64,000 nucleotides of DNA from Candidatus Enterousia intestinigallinarum (GTDB lineage: Bacteria; Pseudomonadota; Alphaproteobacteria; Rs-D84), in contig OX097180.1 of assembly GCA_944407095.1 (NCBI GenBank), positions 558,001 through 622,000 on the forward strand. Reading direction: 5' to 3'. The translations under genes and the position numbers were made by a program. This document shows, piece after piece, positions 52,492-61,950 of this stretch (the first letter of the stretch is position 1; each line of letters begins with the position of its first letter). The notes below the pieces were generated by a model that saw nothing but the letters and a program-made list of their open reading frames with translations, searched no databases and was not told the origin of the DNA.

Positions 52492-54864
52492 ATGAAATGG
52501 ACGTATGATTGGTTAAAAGATTATTTGAAAACGGACCTGTCGGCCGAACAAATCGCCGATATGCTAACCCGCACCGGGTTGGAGGTTGAAGATTTAATCA
52601 CACCCATTGCACCGATTGCGGCGCGTATCGTGGAATGCGAACCAATGACGGGCAGTGACCATCTGCATATATTAAATGTGGACGATGGTACCGATACATT
52701 GCGCCAGGTTGTATGTGGCGCACCAAACGCGCGTGTTGGATTAGTATCTGCGCTGGCGTTACCCGGTTGTGTTATAGAAGGTCACGAAATCAAGGCCGGC
52801 AAACTGCGTGGTGTTATGTCAAACGGTATGATGTGCAGTGCGCGCGAATTGGGTATTGGTGACGACCACAGCGGTATAATTGAATTGCCCGACGATACTA
52901 AAATCGGCACACCCGTTGTACAAATGGAAACAGTTTTTGATGCGGGCATTACCCCAAATCGTCCTGATTATTTGTCTGTGCGTGGTATTGCGCGCGATTT
53001 ATCGGCGGCTGGTATGGGTGAATATATTGCATATGCGGATAATTTTCCTGAATATGGTACAGGCACCAGACAAGTACATGTAAAAACAGATAAATGTCTT
53101 GGATATTCTTTGTGCGAAATTCATGATATAAAAATTGCACCAAGTAACAGTAAAATATCAGCAAGGTTGCGTGCAATAGGTATAAATCCAAAGAACGCGC
53201 CAATCGATGCGACAAATTATATTTGCTATGATATGGGTCAGCCAATGCATTGTTTTGATGCAGATGAAATAAACGGGGATATCACTGTACGTATGGCAAC
53301 AAATGGTGAAAAGTTCACAGACCTGTTTGGCAACACGCACGAATTGTGTGAAACCGATATGGTAATTGCCGATGATACGGGAATACTGGCATTGGCTGGG
53401 GTCGTTGGTGGTGCACGCGGTATGACCACTGATAAAACCAAAAATATTATTTTGGAAAGTGCTTATTTTAATCCTGTATCTGTACGTAAAACATCAAAAC
53501 GTTTGGGAATATCAACCGATTCTTCATACAGATATGAGCGTGGCATAGATTTAACATTGACGCCATATGCACTTGCAAATGCAACAAGTATAATATTGGC
53601 ACAATGTGGTGGCTATATTTACGGTACAGTTGCCGCAGGTGAATTATTTAATCCGCCCGCAGAATATGGCGGCGCAACCGCAGAATTCTGGGAAGATTGG
53701 AAAGATATAATAATAAATAAGTATGTTCCAAAGATAAGATACACACCAGATACATTCAGTAAAAAAACTGGTATAGAAATGGACGAAGTTAAACAACATA
53801 ATATCTTGGTTGAATTGGGGTATGATATAGATGAAGATGAACAAAGTTGGATTTTAACTCCGCCATCTAATCGCATAGGTGTAGAAATACCAGAAAATAT
53901 AGTGTCTGATTTAATCCGTATTTATGGTTATGATAATATCGCCCAGGTGGCAGTTCATAAACCAACAGATTCTGTGCCACACCGTGATTATTATATCGGT
54001 GTAAAACGCGAACTGGCCGCACGTGGCCTGAACGAGGCAAAATCATTCGGATTCGGCAATTCAAAAACAGAAACCCTGTTGTCCGACAAACCGATTGTGC
54101 GGGTTGCGAACCCCATTGTTGCAAATATGGATACGGCGCGTAACGGTCTGTTGGGTAATATGTTGCACTTTGTTGCCGAAAATGAAAAGCGCGGCTATCC
54201 GGATTTAAGTATGTTTGAATTGGGCACCGTGTTTGACGGTGATACGCCGGACGCGCAGCATACGCAAATTTGCATTATACGCGCCGGTGATACCGCACCG
54301 CGTCATTGGACGCGCCGCAATCGCCCGGCGGATATTTATGATGTAAAGGCCGACCTGATTTCATTATTGCACGGCCAGCGTTTCACTGTATCGTCTGATA
54401 ACCCGCCACATTGGGCACATCCGTTCAGATATGGCGCAATAATGCAGGGTAAAAAGAAAATCGCCGAATTTGGTGAACTGCATCCGTCAATCGCGCGCGC
54501 GTTGAAAATAAAAACACGCGTAAATATTGCGATTGTGGATGATGTTGAAAACCTGCCTGCATCGCGTCACGGACGTGAACCAAAGTTATCGGAATTTCAG
54601 CCGATAACACGCGACTTTGCATTTATTGTGGACGGCACTATGCCGGCGGAAAAACTGACCGGTGTAGCGATGGCGACCGACGCGCGCATCGTTGATACTG
54701 TCGTGTTCGATGCGTTTGATTTGCCGGATGGTAAAAAGTCCATTGCATTTACAATAACCATAATTCCAACAGACAATATGACGGACGAAGATTTGCAAAA
54801 ATTACAAAATGCCGTTATTGCCAATGTTGAAAAGCGGTGTGATGCAAAAATCCGTGACAAGTAA
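52492..54864 (+). CDS. pheT: phenylalanyl-tRNA synthetase beta subunit
   Basis: tRNA-binding and editing subunit. An EMAP-like tRNA-binding domain (about 40-150) has the ITPNRPDYLSVRGIARDL block after it. The B3/B4 editing region contains YICYDMGQPMHCFDADEI, followed by SSYRYERGID. The ferredoxin-like anticodon-binding domain at the C-terminus includes FQPITRDFAFIVDG. 790 residues, full length. GGGGGCAAACG precedes ATG 52492. The part from about 52,980 to 53,950 is visibly poorer in GC than both ends of the same gene. Confidence 0.96.
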   Translation: MKWTYDWLKDYLKTDLSAEQIADMLTRTGLEVEDLITPIAPIAARIVECEPMTGSDHLHILNVDDGTDTLRQVVCGAPNARVGLVSALALPGCVIEGHEIKAGKLRGVMSNGMMCSARELGIGDDHSGIIELPDDTKIGTPVVQMETVFDAGITPNRPDYLSVRGIARDLSAAGMGEYIAYADNFPEYGTGTRQVHVKTDKCLGYSLCEIHDIKIAPSNSKISARLRAIGINPKNAPIDATNYICYDMGQPMHCFDADEINGDITVRMATNGEKFTDLFGNTHELCETDMVIADDTGILALAGVVGGARGMTTDKTKNIILESAYFNPVSVRKTSKRLGISTDSSYRYERGIDLTLTPYALANATSIILAQCGGYIYGTVAAGELFNPPAEYGGATAEFWEDWKDIIINKYVPKIRYTPDTFSKKTGIEMDEVKQHNILVELGYDIDEDEQSWILTPPSNRIGVEIPENIVSDLIRIYGYDNIAQVAVHKPTDSVPHRDYYIGVKRELAARGLNEAKSFGFGNSKTETLLSDKPIVRVANPIVANMDTARNGLLGNMLHFVAENEKRGYPDLSMFELGTVFDGDTPDAQHTQICIIRAGDTAPRHWTRRNRPADIYDVKADLISLLHGQRFTVSSDNPPHWAHPFRYGAIMQGKKKIAEFGELHPSIARALKIKTRVNIAIVDDVENLPASRHGREPKLSEFQPITRDFAFIVDGTMPAEKLTGVAMATDARIVDTVVFDAFDLPDGKKSIAFTITIIPTDNMTDEDLQKLQNAVIANVEKRCDAKIRDK

Positions 54865-54869
54865 CAAGG

Positions 54870-54945
54870 CGACCCCGCGCATATTTTGCGCGGGTATATG
54901 ATTGCGTTGTAAAAAATGAGCCGGCATTTGCCGGCCTTTTTTATA
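54870..54945. terminator. two hairpins between convergent pheT and nth
   Basis: First stem CCCGCGCA/TGCGCGGG (54874-54881 with 54887-54894) without a T run. Second stem GCCGGC/GCCGGC (54920-54925 with 54930-54935), flanked by AAAAAA and TTTTTT, works as a bidirectional terminator. Confidence 0.75.
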
Positions 54946-54949
54946 CTTT

Positions 54950-55615
54950 TTATATAATTTTATCTGGTGCCGCACACCATTTTGCCACCGGGCATTCACC
55001 ACATTTTGGGCGCAGTGCCCGGCATATGTACCGGCCGTGTAAAACCATAACGTGGTTCACAATCGGGTGATATTTTTTTGGAATTATTTTTAATAATTCT
55101 GATTCAACCTTTTCTGGTGTGTTGGCATCTGCCCCCACCCATCCGTATCGATGCGAGTTACGAAAAACGTGCGTATCGACACCGATGTTCGGCGCGCCCC
55201 ACAAAACGTTCATAATAACGTTTGCGGTTTTTTGCCCTATTCCCGGCAGTTTCATCAGCGCATCACGATTATGATATGTTTTCGGAAATTTATAATTATC
55301 GTCCGCACCGCCCGCATCATTCATCAGCGCCGCGGCCAATCCCATAATACTTTTTGCCTTGTTGTTAAAAAAGGACAAAACACGAATATGTTGTTTCAGC
55401 CCGTCTTCGCCCAACGCTAACATTTTTGCGGGTGACGGTGCTACACGGAATAATTCAGGTGTAACTTCGTTCACTTTTTTGTCGGTTGCCTGGGCTGATA
55501 AAATAACCGCCACTGCAAATGTAAATTCGTTTGTAGAATACAGTTCCGACCGTATGTTCATATCTATAACGGTCGGAACGTGTTTGAAATAAATTTCCGG
55601 TGTCAGTTTTTGCAT
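54950..55615 (-). CDS. nth: endonuclease III
   Basis: Bifunctional DNA glycosylase/AP lyase for oxidised pyrimidines. The helix-hairpin-helix LPGIGQKTANVIMN carries the catalytic Lys, and the catalytic Asp lies in NIGVDTHVFRNSHRYGW. The iron-sulfur cluster motif is C-x6-C-x2-C-x5-C (CRALRPKCGECPVAKWC). About 221 residues. ATG 55615 is listed; GTG 55624 overlaps the previous stop (TAGTG) and is possible. Confidence 0.96.
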   Translation of the reverse strand: MQKLTPEIYFKHVPTVIDMNIRSELYSTNEFTFAVAVILSAQATDKKVNEVTPELFRVAPSPAKMLALGEDGLKQHIRVLSFFNNKAKSIMGLAAALMNDAGGADDNYKFPKTYHNRDALMKLPGIGQKTANVIMNVLWGAPNIGVDTHVFRNSHRYGWVGADANTPEKVESELLKIIPKKYHPIVNHVMVLHGRYICRALRPKCGECPVAKWCAAPDKII

Positions 55616-55623
55616 AGTCCGCA

Positions 55624-56001
55624 CTATTCAGCAAATGTAAAATCGGCCAGGCGCCCTTCGCATAAACGTTGGCAATCGGTATCGCAGGTTGTGCGTACCG
55701 CATCCGCCGTATCACCGGACAATTCCACCGTATCGACCCAAATATTTTTATGTGTCGCATCCGATGCAAAGCACAAACAGCGTGCGGTATATGTTTCAGT
55801 GTTTGTTTTTTCATCGCGTACAACGGTGCCGTTTATACGTTCATAGTTTGATGAAAAACTTTTTTCAACACCGATACCGGTGCATTGTGAAGTGATTTTA
55901 ATTTTGTGTGCGTCCGCATCCATTGTGCCAATATAAAAACCGGCAAAGAACACGGCCACAATAACCGCCACCCATAAAATCCATTTTAATATTTTATGCA
56001 T
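55624..56001 (-). CDS. hypothetical membrane-anchored, Cys-rich protein
   Basis: 125 residues: one N-terminal hydrophobic helix (residues 4-25, ending GFYIGTMDADAHK) and a periplasmic-type domain with six Cys (SQCTG, ARCLCFASD, TTCDTDCQRLCEG), likely disulfide-bonded or metal-binding. No family recognised. AAAGGGGGACAAT precedes ATG 56001. It sits between ileS and nth in one unit. Confidence 0.65.
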   Translation of the reverse strand: MHKILKWILWVAVIVAVFFAGFYIGTMDADAHKIKITSQCTGIGVEKSFSSNYERINGTVVRDEKTNTETYTARCLCFASDATHKNIWVDTVELSGDTADAVRTTCDTDCQRLCEGRLADFTFAE

Positions 56002-56020
56002 ATTGTCCCCCTTTGCTGCA

Positions 56021-59000
56021 TTATGCCTTGGTGATAGATATGGATAAATTATATCCCTCTATTTGAGTATTATACACACCTGCGTCACTTTGCGACATAT
56101 TTTTTATCAATGCGTCGCCCATAATGCGCGCGCGGTGTTGTTCAACGGCATTTGCCAATGCCGGGTCGGCATTGTATTCCATATTTATACGGTCAGAAAC
56201 GTCCAACCCGATTTCCTTGCGCGTGTCCTGGATAAAGCGCAACGCGTCGTTTGCCAAACCTTCTGCAACCAAATCGGCGTTGATTTCAGTATCCAGAACA
56301 ACCGCCGCCGTATTGTCCGGCAACGCCGCGCCCGTCACACCGTCACGCACGGTCAGACGTTTTTCAAATTCATCGGCATTTAATTCATATTCGCCGACAA
56401 ACAGTTTGCCGTCACGGACTTCATAGTCGCCACGCTTTACCGCCGGAATAATTTCTTTTAACGCGCCACCCAATCGTGCACCGATTTTTGGTGTAATCAA
56501 ATATACGAACGCGTCGGCAACGGCTGCGATATCAGATGTGAACACAACGTTCTTTACGTTCAGTTCATCGCGTATAATGTTTGCATATTGCGTCAAATCC
56601 GCACCCGCCACGGTCAGTTGGTTTAACGGCAAACGATTGCGCAGTTTGTATTGTTCGCGCAGCTGCTTTCCAACGGATACAATCATTTGCACGCGACGCA
56701 TATCATCAACGATTTTTTTATCATATTGCGCGGCGGTCGGGAACGACTGCAGATGCACGCTTTCCCCGCCGGTCAGGTTTTTGTAAATATATTCACTGAT
56801 AAACGGCGCAAACGGTGCCAGCGCACGGCACAGTGTCGTCAAAACGGTGTACAGTGTGTCAAAGGCACTTTGGTCTTCGTCCCAGAATCTTTCACGACTG
56901 CGTCTGATGTACCAGTTGTTCAACACATCCAGAAATCGTACGAATTCTTTTATCGCCGCGTCTGGTTTGTATTCGTCCAGCGCATTTCCAACAACGGCGA
57001 CCAATTCGTTTAATTCTGCAATTATGTATTTATCCAGTGCATTATCGGACGCGCCCGCATCGTGTGCGGTAATATTGCCCGCGTTTGCATACAGCGTAAA
57101 GAAATGGTACGCGTTCCACAATGGTGTCAAAATAGTTTTTGTTGATTCGGCAAAAACGCGACCCTCTTTATCAACGGGAACTGGTTCGGCCTTCATAAAA
57201 TTAGACCCCTGGATAAACAGACGAATTGCATCTGCGCCGAATTGTTCTATTTGTTGTTCCGGGTTCACAAAGTTTTGTAATGATTTTGAAAACTTCTTTT
57301 TGTTTTCGTCAACAACCATACCGTTTGCGGAAACCGTCTTGAACGCTGGTTTGTCGAACAAAGCAGTTGCCAGCACCATCAACGAATAGAACCAGCCGCG
57401 GGTTTGATCCTGACCTTCGATAATATAATCGGCCGGGAAAGTTGCGTTGAACTTATCCGCGTTTTCAAACGGATAGTGCAGTGATGCCCACGGCATAGAT
57501 CCAGATTCCACCCAACAATCCAGAACATCGGTTATACGATGCCAACCGTCCTTTTCCAATTTATCCAATGTTGGCCGGTGCAAATCGTCAATTTTTACAC
57601 CAAAAAATTCTTCGATTTCGGCGATTGAGCCAAATACTTTGTACTGGCCGTCTTTTTCCCAAATCGGCAGTGGTGTTCCCCAGAAACGATTGCGTGATAT
57701 GGACCAGGGGCGCGCACCTTCAATCCAGGTGCGGAATCGTTCGCCCGCGGATGTCCAGTTGACCTGTTTATTATTTGCAATCAATGCGTCGCGAATTTTC
57801 GGAACATCGATATACCACGAATCTGTCGCACGGTATATCAGTTTTTCCTTGCTGCGGTCACTGTAAGGATAACTGTGTTTGTATTGTTCCTTTTTAACCA
57901 GATGTCCATTATCGCGCAGGTATTGTATAATTTTCGGATTAGCAACGAATATATTTTCGCCGGCAAAATCACGTACTGTATCGTCAAAGTTTCCGTAGTT
58001 ATCCACGTTCAGCAATACCGGGAATTTCGGGTCTATGTTTTTAGCGGCCCAGAAATCGTCCGCACCGTATGCGGGCGCTATGTGCACTATGCCGGTACCG
58101 TCCGTATCGGATACATAGTCGGCGGGGATAACCTGGTACAATAAATCTGATGTGCCAATGTAATAGTCAAACAGCGGCTTATAACGCTTTCCCGCCAGCG
58201 CGGCGCCCATTACTTCACCAATTTTTTCAGCGTTTGCAAATTGCTTTTCATACGCCCCCAGTCGTGATTCGGCAATGATATATACCGCGCCGTCGGCGTC
58301 ACGCATACGCAGATATTTCATATTTGGGTTGACCGCCAGTGCGGAATTTGCCGGCAACGTCCACGGTGTTGTCGTCCACGCCAACACGCGGTCGCCCGTT
58401 TCCAGTTCAAACCATACGGTCACCGCATCATCAACAACATCACGGTAATCCTGGGACGCTTCGGAATTTGACACGACCGTGCCGTTGACCCAGTCGAACG
58501 GATTTACACTGTAATCTTTATACAACAATCCCTTGTCATACAGGGTCTTCAGCGTCCACAGTATGGATTCCATATAGTTTTTATCCATTGTCTTGTATCC
58601 ATATCCGTCACCAACATCAACCCAGCGGCCGATACGTTCAATGAATTTTTCCCATTCGTGGGTGTATGTCAAAATATCCGTCCGGCACATATCACAGAAT
58701 GCATCGATACCCTGCTCCGCCACGATATCCTTGGCCTGCTTGCCCTGCTTTTTTTCAACCGAGTTTTCCGCCGGCAATCCGTGACAGTCCCACCCCAGTT
58801 CGCGCACGACGTGGCGTCCACGCATTGTTTGGTAACGACCGACCATATCCTTTATCGCGGATACGCCCAAATGCCCCCAATGCGGCAGACCATTTCCAAA
58901 CGGTGGCCCGTCATAGAACGAAAACGGATGCCCCAGTTTGGTTTTGTTCAAAGATTTATGAAAAGTATTGTCCGCGCGCCAGAACGCCAAAATTTCGTGT

Positions 59001-59047
59001 TCCAGTTTTGGAAAATCGGCCTTAGGTTCTGTTTTTGGGTACGGCAT
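56021..59047 (-). CDS. ileS: isoleucyl-tRNA synthetase, eukaryote-like type 2
   Basis: Class I synthetase, 1008 residues. The N-terminal signature FYDGPPFGNGLPHWGHL (about 44-60) is that of IleRS2 (GPPFxxGLPHyGH), not the common bacterial GPPYANGxIHIGH form. Type 2 is known in Rickettsia and Chlamydia and is associated with mupirocin tolerance. The editing-domain segment WTTTPWTLPANSALAVNP is present. The KMSKS motif reads KFSKS (DENKKKFSKSLQNF), an unusual Met-to-Phe change. ATG 59047 follows AAAGGAG; 16 upstream in-frame codons have no ribosome-binding site. It is followed by a membrane protein and nth. Confidence 0.95.
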   Translation of the reverse strand: MPYPKTEPKADFPKLEHEILAFWRADNTFHKSLNKTKLGHPFSFYDGPPFGNGLPHWGHLGVSAIKDMVGRYQTMRGRHVVRELGWDCHGLPAENSVEKKQGKQAKDIVAEQGIDAFCDMCRTDILTYTHEWEKFIERIGRWVDVGDGYGYKTMDKNYMESILWTLKTLYDKGLLYKDYSVNPFDWVNGTVVSNSEASQDYRDVVDDAVTVWFELETGDRVLAWTTTPWTLPANSALAVNPNMKYLRMRDADGAVYIIAESRLGAYEKQFANAEKIGEVMGAALAGKRYKPLFDYYIGTSDLLYQVIPADYVSDTDGTGIVHIAPAYGADDFWAAKNIDPKFPVLLNVDNYGNFDDTVRDFAGENIFVANPKIIQYLRDNGHLVKKEQYKHSYPYSDRSKEKLIYRATDSWYIDVPKIRDALIANNKQVNWTSAGERFRTWIEGARPWSISRNRFWGTPLPIWEKDGQYKVFGSIAEIEEFFGVKIDDLHRPTLDKLEKDGWHRITDVLDCWVESGSMPWASLHYPFENADKFNATFPADYIIEGQDQTRGWFYSLMVLATALFDKPAFKTVSANGMVVDENKKKFSKSLQNFVNPEQQIEQFGADAIRLFIQGSNFMKAEPVPVDKEGRVFAESTKTILTPLWNAYHFFTLYANAGNITAHDAGASDNALDKYIIAELNELVAVVGNALDEYKPDAAIKEFVRFLDVLNNWYIRRSRERFWDEDQSAFDTLYTVLTTLCRALAPFAPFISEYIYKNLTGGESVHLQSFPTAAQYDKKIVDDMRRVQMIVSVGKQLREQYKLRNRLPLNQLTVAGADLTQYANIIRDELNVKNVVFTSDIAAVADAFVYLITPKIGARLGGALKEIIPAVKRGDYEVRDGKLFVGEYELNADEFEKRLTVRDGVTGAALPDNTAAVVLDTEINADLVAEGLANDALRFIQDTRKEIGLDVSDRINMEYNADPALANAVEQHRARIMGDALIKNMSQSDAGVYNTQIEGYNLSISITKA

Positions 59048-59064
59048 ATATTTACTCCTTTGTA

Positions 59065-59090
59065 TAAAAAACGGGCGCCTATGCGCCCCA
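59065..59090 (-). terminator. terminator between tRNA-Thr(CGT) and ileS
   Basis: Stem GGGCGC/GCGCCC around ATAG on the minus strand, followed by GTTTTTTAT. It ends the tRNA transcript just before the ileS ribosome-binding site. Read-through control of ileS is possible, but no other sign of it is seen. Confidence 0.75.
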
Positions 59091-59160
59091 GCCACGTGCG
59101 AAGCGCGTCACCGGATTATCGTATAATAATTATAGTTGCGTTGTTCATTTGTTTTATTTC

Positions 59161-59236
59161 TGGTGCCGGTGATAGGACTTGAACCTACGACCCCCTCATT
59201 ACGAATGAGATGCTCTACCAGCTGAGCTACACCGGC
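59161..59236 (-). tRNA. tRNA-Thr (anticodon CGT)
   Basis: Minus-strand cloverleaf: acceptor GCCGGTG/CACCGGC, D-arm AGCTCAGCTGGTAGAGC, anticodon stem TCTCA/TGAGG with loop TTCGTAA, T-arm GTAGGTTCAAGTCCTA, encoded CCA. It is the second threonine tRNA in the window besides GGT. Confidence 0.93.
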
Positions 59237-59384
59237 ATACCGCCATATCATAATATAAGTTTTTGCGGATTGCCAGTAATAAATTTGTGGGGATTATATC
59301 TTGTTGATATATGACTTATGTATGCGTATAGATGTAATATATAGATATATAACTACTTGTATTTGTGGATTTTTTCCTGCATAA

Positions 59385-59612
59385 TAAACCCAGAATCCAC
59401 AGGTTGTGGTTTCGGGACTGTGATAAGTCCGTATCTGTTCGGTGCGACAGCATCGTTATTTGATGTAATGGTGTTTTTGCACCGTTATATCCCCGACCAA
59501 ATGTCGGGGAGCCGCTTGTTATATAACAGGTCTGACCGAAGACAGCGGAATCATCTAACAGATATGATTTATCACCTCCCCGACCGCCAATACTGTGGCG
59601 GTTTAATTTTAT
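59385..59612 (+). ncRNA. candidate structured RNA, copy 2, with its own terminator
   Basis: A run of hairpins in gene-free DNA. CCACA/TGTGG (59397-59409). GGAC/GTCC after TTCGGGAC. GGTGC/GCACC (about 59440-59483) with inner CATC/GATG. CCCCGAC/GTCGGGG (59491-59497 with 59503-59509). CCGCT/AGCGG (59512-59516 with 59544-59548). AATCAT/ATGATT. Then a terminator ACCGCC/GGCGGT (59583-59588 with 59597-59602) followed by TTAATTTTATT. Blocks GAATCCAyAGG, TGTGGkTTCGGGAC and CGTTATATCC are shared with 6045-6195. It sits 27 bases before an outer-membrane protein gene, so it may be a free small RNA or an attenuating leader. No known family matched by eye. Confidence 0.5.
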
Positions 59613-59629
59613 TAAAAATGGGGAAAGTT

Positions 59630-60262
59630 ATGAAAAAAATTATTTGCACTACACTATACTTATTATTACCGTGTTACGCTTTTGCCACAGATGCAATAGA
59701 CACGACAGATTTAACAGATGATTCTTCCGGTGGGCTTTATACCTATCATTATTCATATGAATTAAATATTGATAAGCGATTTTTTATTGAATATGGCGTA
59801 TCAATATTCTCTAGTGTTGGAACAAAAGAAAAATTGGATGGCGAAACATTATCAGATGTTGATACAACCTCAATAAATACTGGCACATCTTTATCTATCG
59901 GTGCAGATTTCAATGGAATTCAACTAGCTTTTACTCCATCGTATTCATACCAAGAAGAAACATCTTTATTTGATATGAAAATAAAGTTAGATGTTCCATT
60001 TTTGGACACTAAATTACAACCATATGTTTCATTATCTGCGGGTATTGGTTTTATCAGCATTGATTCATTAGATGTAGATAATGAAATTGGCTTCAGTTAC
60101 GGTATCGGGGCCGGTATAAAGTATAGCTTTAATGATAATACGTATGTAAAAGTTGGTCTGGAATATGCTAGTACATCGTTTGATTTTGTTGTATATGGAT
60201 ACGGGGCCAATATCAGTGAATCTGGATTCGGTTTAACGACTGGATTGGGGTACAGATTTTAA
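59630..60262 (+). CDS. predicted outer-membrane beta-barrel protein
   Basis: 210 residues. The signal peptide is residues 1-20 (cut after AFA). Alternating beta strands run throughout (FFIEYGVSIFSS, LQPYVSLSAGIGFISI, TYVKVGLEYASTSFDF), and the last strand GFGLTTGLGYRF ends in Phe, the BAM signal. It resembles opacity-type porin-like small barrels. Low GC. GGGGAAAGTT precedes ATG 59630; the frame is open further upstream into the structured RNA but that part is not protein-like. A terminator follows. Confidence 0.75.
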   Translation: MKKIICTTLYLLLPCYAFATDAIDTTDLTDDSSGGLYTYHYSYELNIDKRFFIEYGVSIFSSVGTKEKLDGETLSDVDTTSINTGTSLSIGADFNGIQLAFTPSYSYQEETSLFDMKIKLDVPFLDTKLQPYVSLSAGIGFISIDSLDVDNEIGFSYGIGAGIKYSFNDNTYVKVGLEYASTSFDFVVYGYGANISESGFGLTTGLGYRF

Positions 60263-60265
60263 TAA

Positions 60266-60297
60266 TAAAAAACACCGGCAAATGCCGGTGTTTTTTA
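60266..60297. terminator. bidirectional terminator between the barrel gene and mnmG
   Basis: Stem AAAAACACCGGC/GCCGGTGTTTTT (60268-60279 with 60284-60295), loop AAAT, at the convergent gene ends. Confidence 0.85.
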
Positions 60298-61947
60298 TGA
60301 ATTTCCACATTTAATTTTACGCAATACGACCATTATGCCCGCTGGCGTCATTCCCGGTATGCGCCCCAGGTCCGCAATATTTTCCGGACGCACCGCGGTC
60401 AGTTTTTCAACCAGTTCATTTGTCAGTCCTGGCAGATTTTTGTATTCAAAATTTGTGGGTATTTTTAATTCCGTGTCCCGCTTGTATGCGGCGATTTCGC
60501 GGGCATTGCGCTGGATATACCCGGCATAGAATTTATCGTTTTCACATATTTTATCGCCGCGGTATGAGTATTTTGCGTCACGCGCGTCCGCACTGATTAA
60601 ACCCAGGTTCACACCCATATCCCCCAGTCGCGCAATCGCATTATCCGCCCGCAGTGACAGGCGATATTCCGCGCGGGATGTGAACATTCTGTACGGTTCG
60701 TCAACGCCCAGTGTTGTAATATCATCAATCATAACACCAATCATTGCGTTCGTTCTGTCCAGATTCAGTGTCCCCAGTCCCAATGCACGCGCGGCGGCAT
60801 TTGCGCCTGCAACTATGCCCTGGGCGGCGGCCTCTTCGTATCCGGATGTGCCATTTATTTGTCCGGCAAAGAACAGGCCGGGGATATCCTTGGACTCTAA
60901 CGTGTCGCGCAGTGCGCGCGCGTCAATCGCGTCGTATTCTATTGCGTATCCATAGCGTGCCACACGTGCATTTTCCAATCCGGGAATTGTGCGAATCCAC
61001 ACGTCCTGGACATCGGCGCCAAAACTGGTCGAAATGCCGTTCGGATAAATCAGGTTGCTGTTTATCCCCTCGGGTTCCAGAAATACGTGATGCGACGTGT
61101 GTTCAGGGAAACGCATAACCTTGTCTTCGATACTGGGGCAATATCGCGGGCCAGTTCCACGTATGTCGCCGTTATACATTGGTGCGTCGGATATATGTTC
61201 GCGTATTATATCGTGTGTTTTTTGCGTTGTGTGCGTGATATAACACACCGCGTCATATTTATTGTTCGGATTGGGTGCACTGAACCAGTCGTGTGGCGTA
61301 TCGCCGGGCTGCAATTCGCATACCGAAAAATCAATGGAATCACGATATATACGTGCGGGTGTGCCGGTTTTTAATCGCATCAGATTAAATCCAGCCGCCG
61401 CCAGTATGCCGGAAATATTGCTGTCCGCCGCCTGATATTCGCCGTCGTCGGTAATTCGACCAGATGAAATTTTTTCGCCCCCGCGTGTAACCAGTCCGCG
61501 TAAAAATGTTCCCGTGGTTAAAACAATCGCACGCGCGGTGTATTCGCCGTTGACGACTTTTTTTGCTATATCCAGCGATTTTACAACATCAAACCGAACC
61601 GTTAAATTCGGATAGTTTTTCAATATTCGCACTATTTCATCGTGATATAATGCGCGGTCAATTTGCGCACGCAGTGCCTGGGTCGCTGCACCGTGTGATG
61701 CGTTCAGGGTGCGAAAATGAATTCCGGCCACATCGGCCGCCGCGCCCATAACACCGCCCAGTGCGTCTATTTCCGCAACCATTTGTGATTTACCGGGGCC
61801 GCCTATACTTGGGTTGCACGACATTGCACCCAAGTCATATTCACTTTGGGTCATCAACAACGTGCGCGCCCCGCGCCGGGCGGCGGCGGTTGCCGCTTCG
61901 ACCCCGGCGTGTCCGCCACCGATAACAATCACATCAAATTCGGTCAT
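60295..61947 (-). CDS. mnmG: tRNA uridine-5-carboxymethylaminomethyl modification enzyme MnmG
   Basis: FAD enzyme that with MnmE modifies U34 of several tRNAs. The N-terminal FAD motif is [19 protein letters not shown]. The conserved [24 protein letters not shown] carries the first catalytic Cys. [17 protein letters not shown] and the G-Y-E-E-A block [12 protein letters not shown] follow. The C-terminal MnmE-binding part has IPGMTPAGI. 550 residues, shorter than the usual 620-630, mainly in the C-terminal helical region. It follows fabG by three bases. Confidence 0.95.
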   Translation of the reverse strand: MTEFDVIVIGGGHAGVEAATAAARRGARTLLMTQSEYDLGAMSCNPSIGGPGKSQMVAEIDALGGVMGAAADVAGIHFRTLNASHGAATQALRAQIDRALYHDEIVRILKNYPNLTVRFDVVKSLDIAKKVVNGEYTARAIVLTTGTFLRGLVTRGGEKISSGRITDDGEYQAADSNISGILAAAGFNLMRLKTGTPARIYRDSIDFSVCELQPGDTPHDWFSAPNPNNKYDAVCYITHTTQKTHDIIREHISDAPMYNGDIRGTGPRYCPSIEDKVMRFPEHTSHHVFLEPEGINSNLIYPNGISTSFGADVQDVWIRTIPGLENARVARYGYAIEYDAIDARALRDTLESKDIPGLFFAGQINGTSGYEEAAAQGIVAGANAAARALGLGTLNLDRTNAMIGVMIDDITTLGVDEPYRMFTSRAEYRLSLRADNAIARLGDMGVNLGLISADARDAKYSYRGDKICENDKFYAGYIQRNAREIAAYKRDTELKIPTNFEYKNLPGLTNELVEKLTAVRPENIADLGRIPGMTPAGIMVVLRKIKCGNS

Positions 61948-61950
61948 AGA

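Noticed and set aside
59065..59160. T-box riboswitch before ileS
   Set aside because: No T-box sequence or specifier stem is visible; the hairpin fits a simple tRNA terminator.
59357..59629. Long upstream extension of the outer-membrane barrel frame
   Set aside because: It would place the signal peptide about 90 residues into the protein and translate through hairpins and a terminator; GGGGAAAG before ATG 59630 gives a better start.
60295..61947. TrmFO instead of MnmG
   Set aside because: The [23 protein letters not shown] block, the U34-enzyme middle region and the IPGMTPA C-terminal part fit MnmG; TrmFO is shorter and lacks this C-terminal domain.
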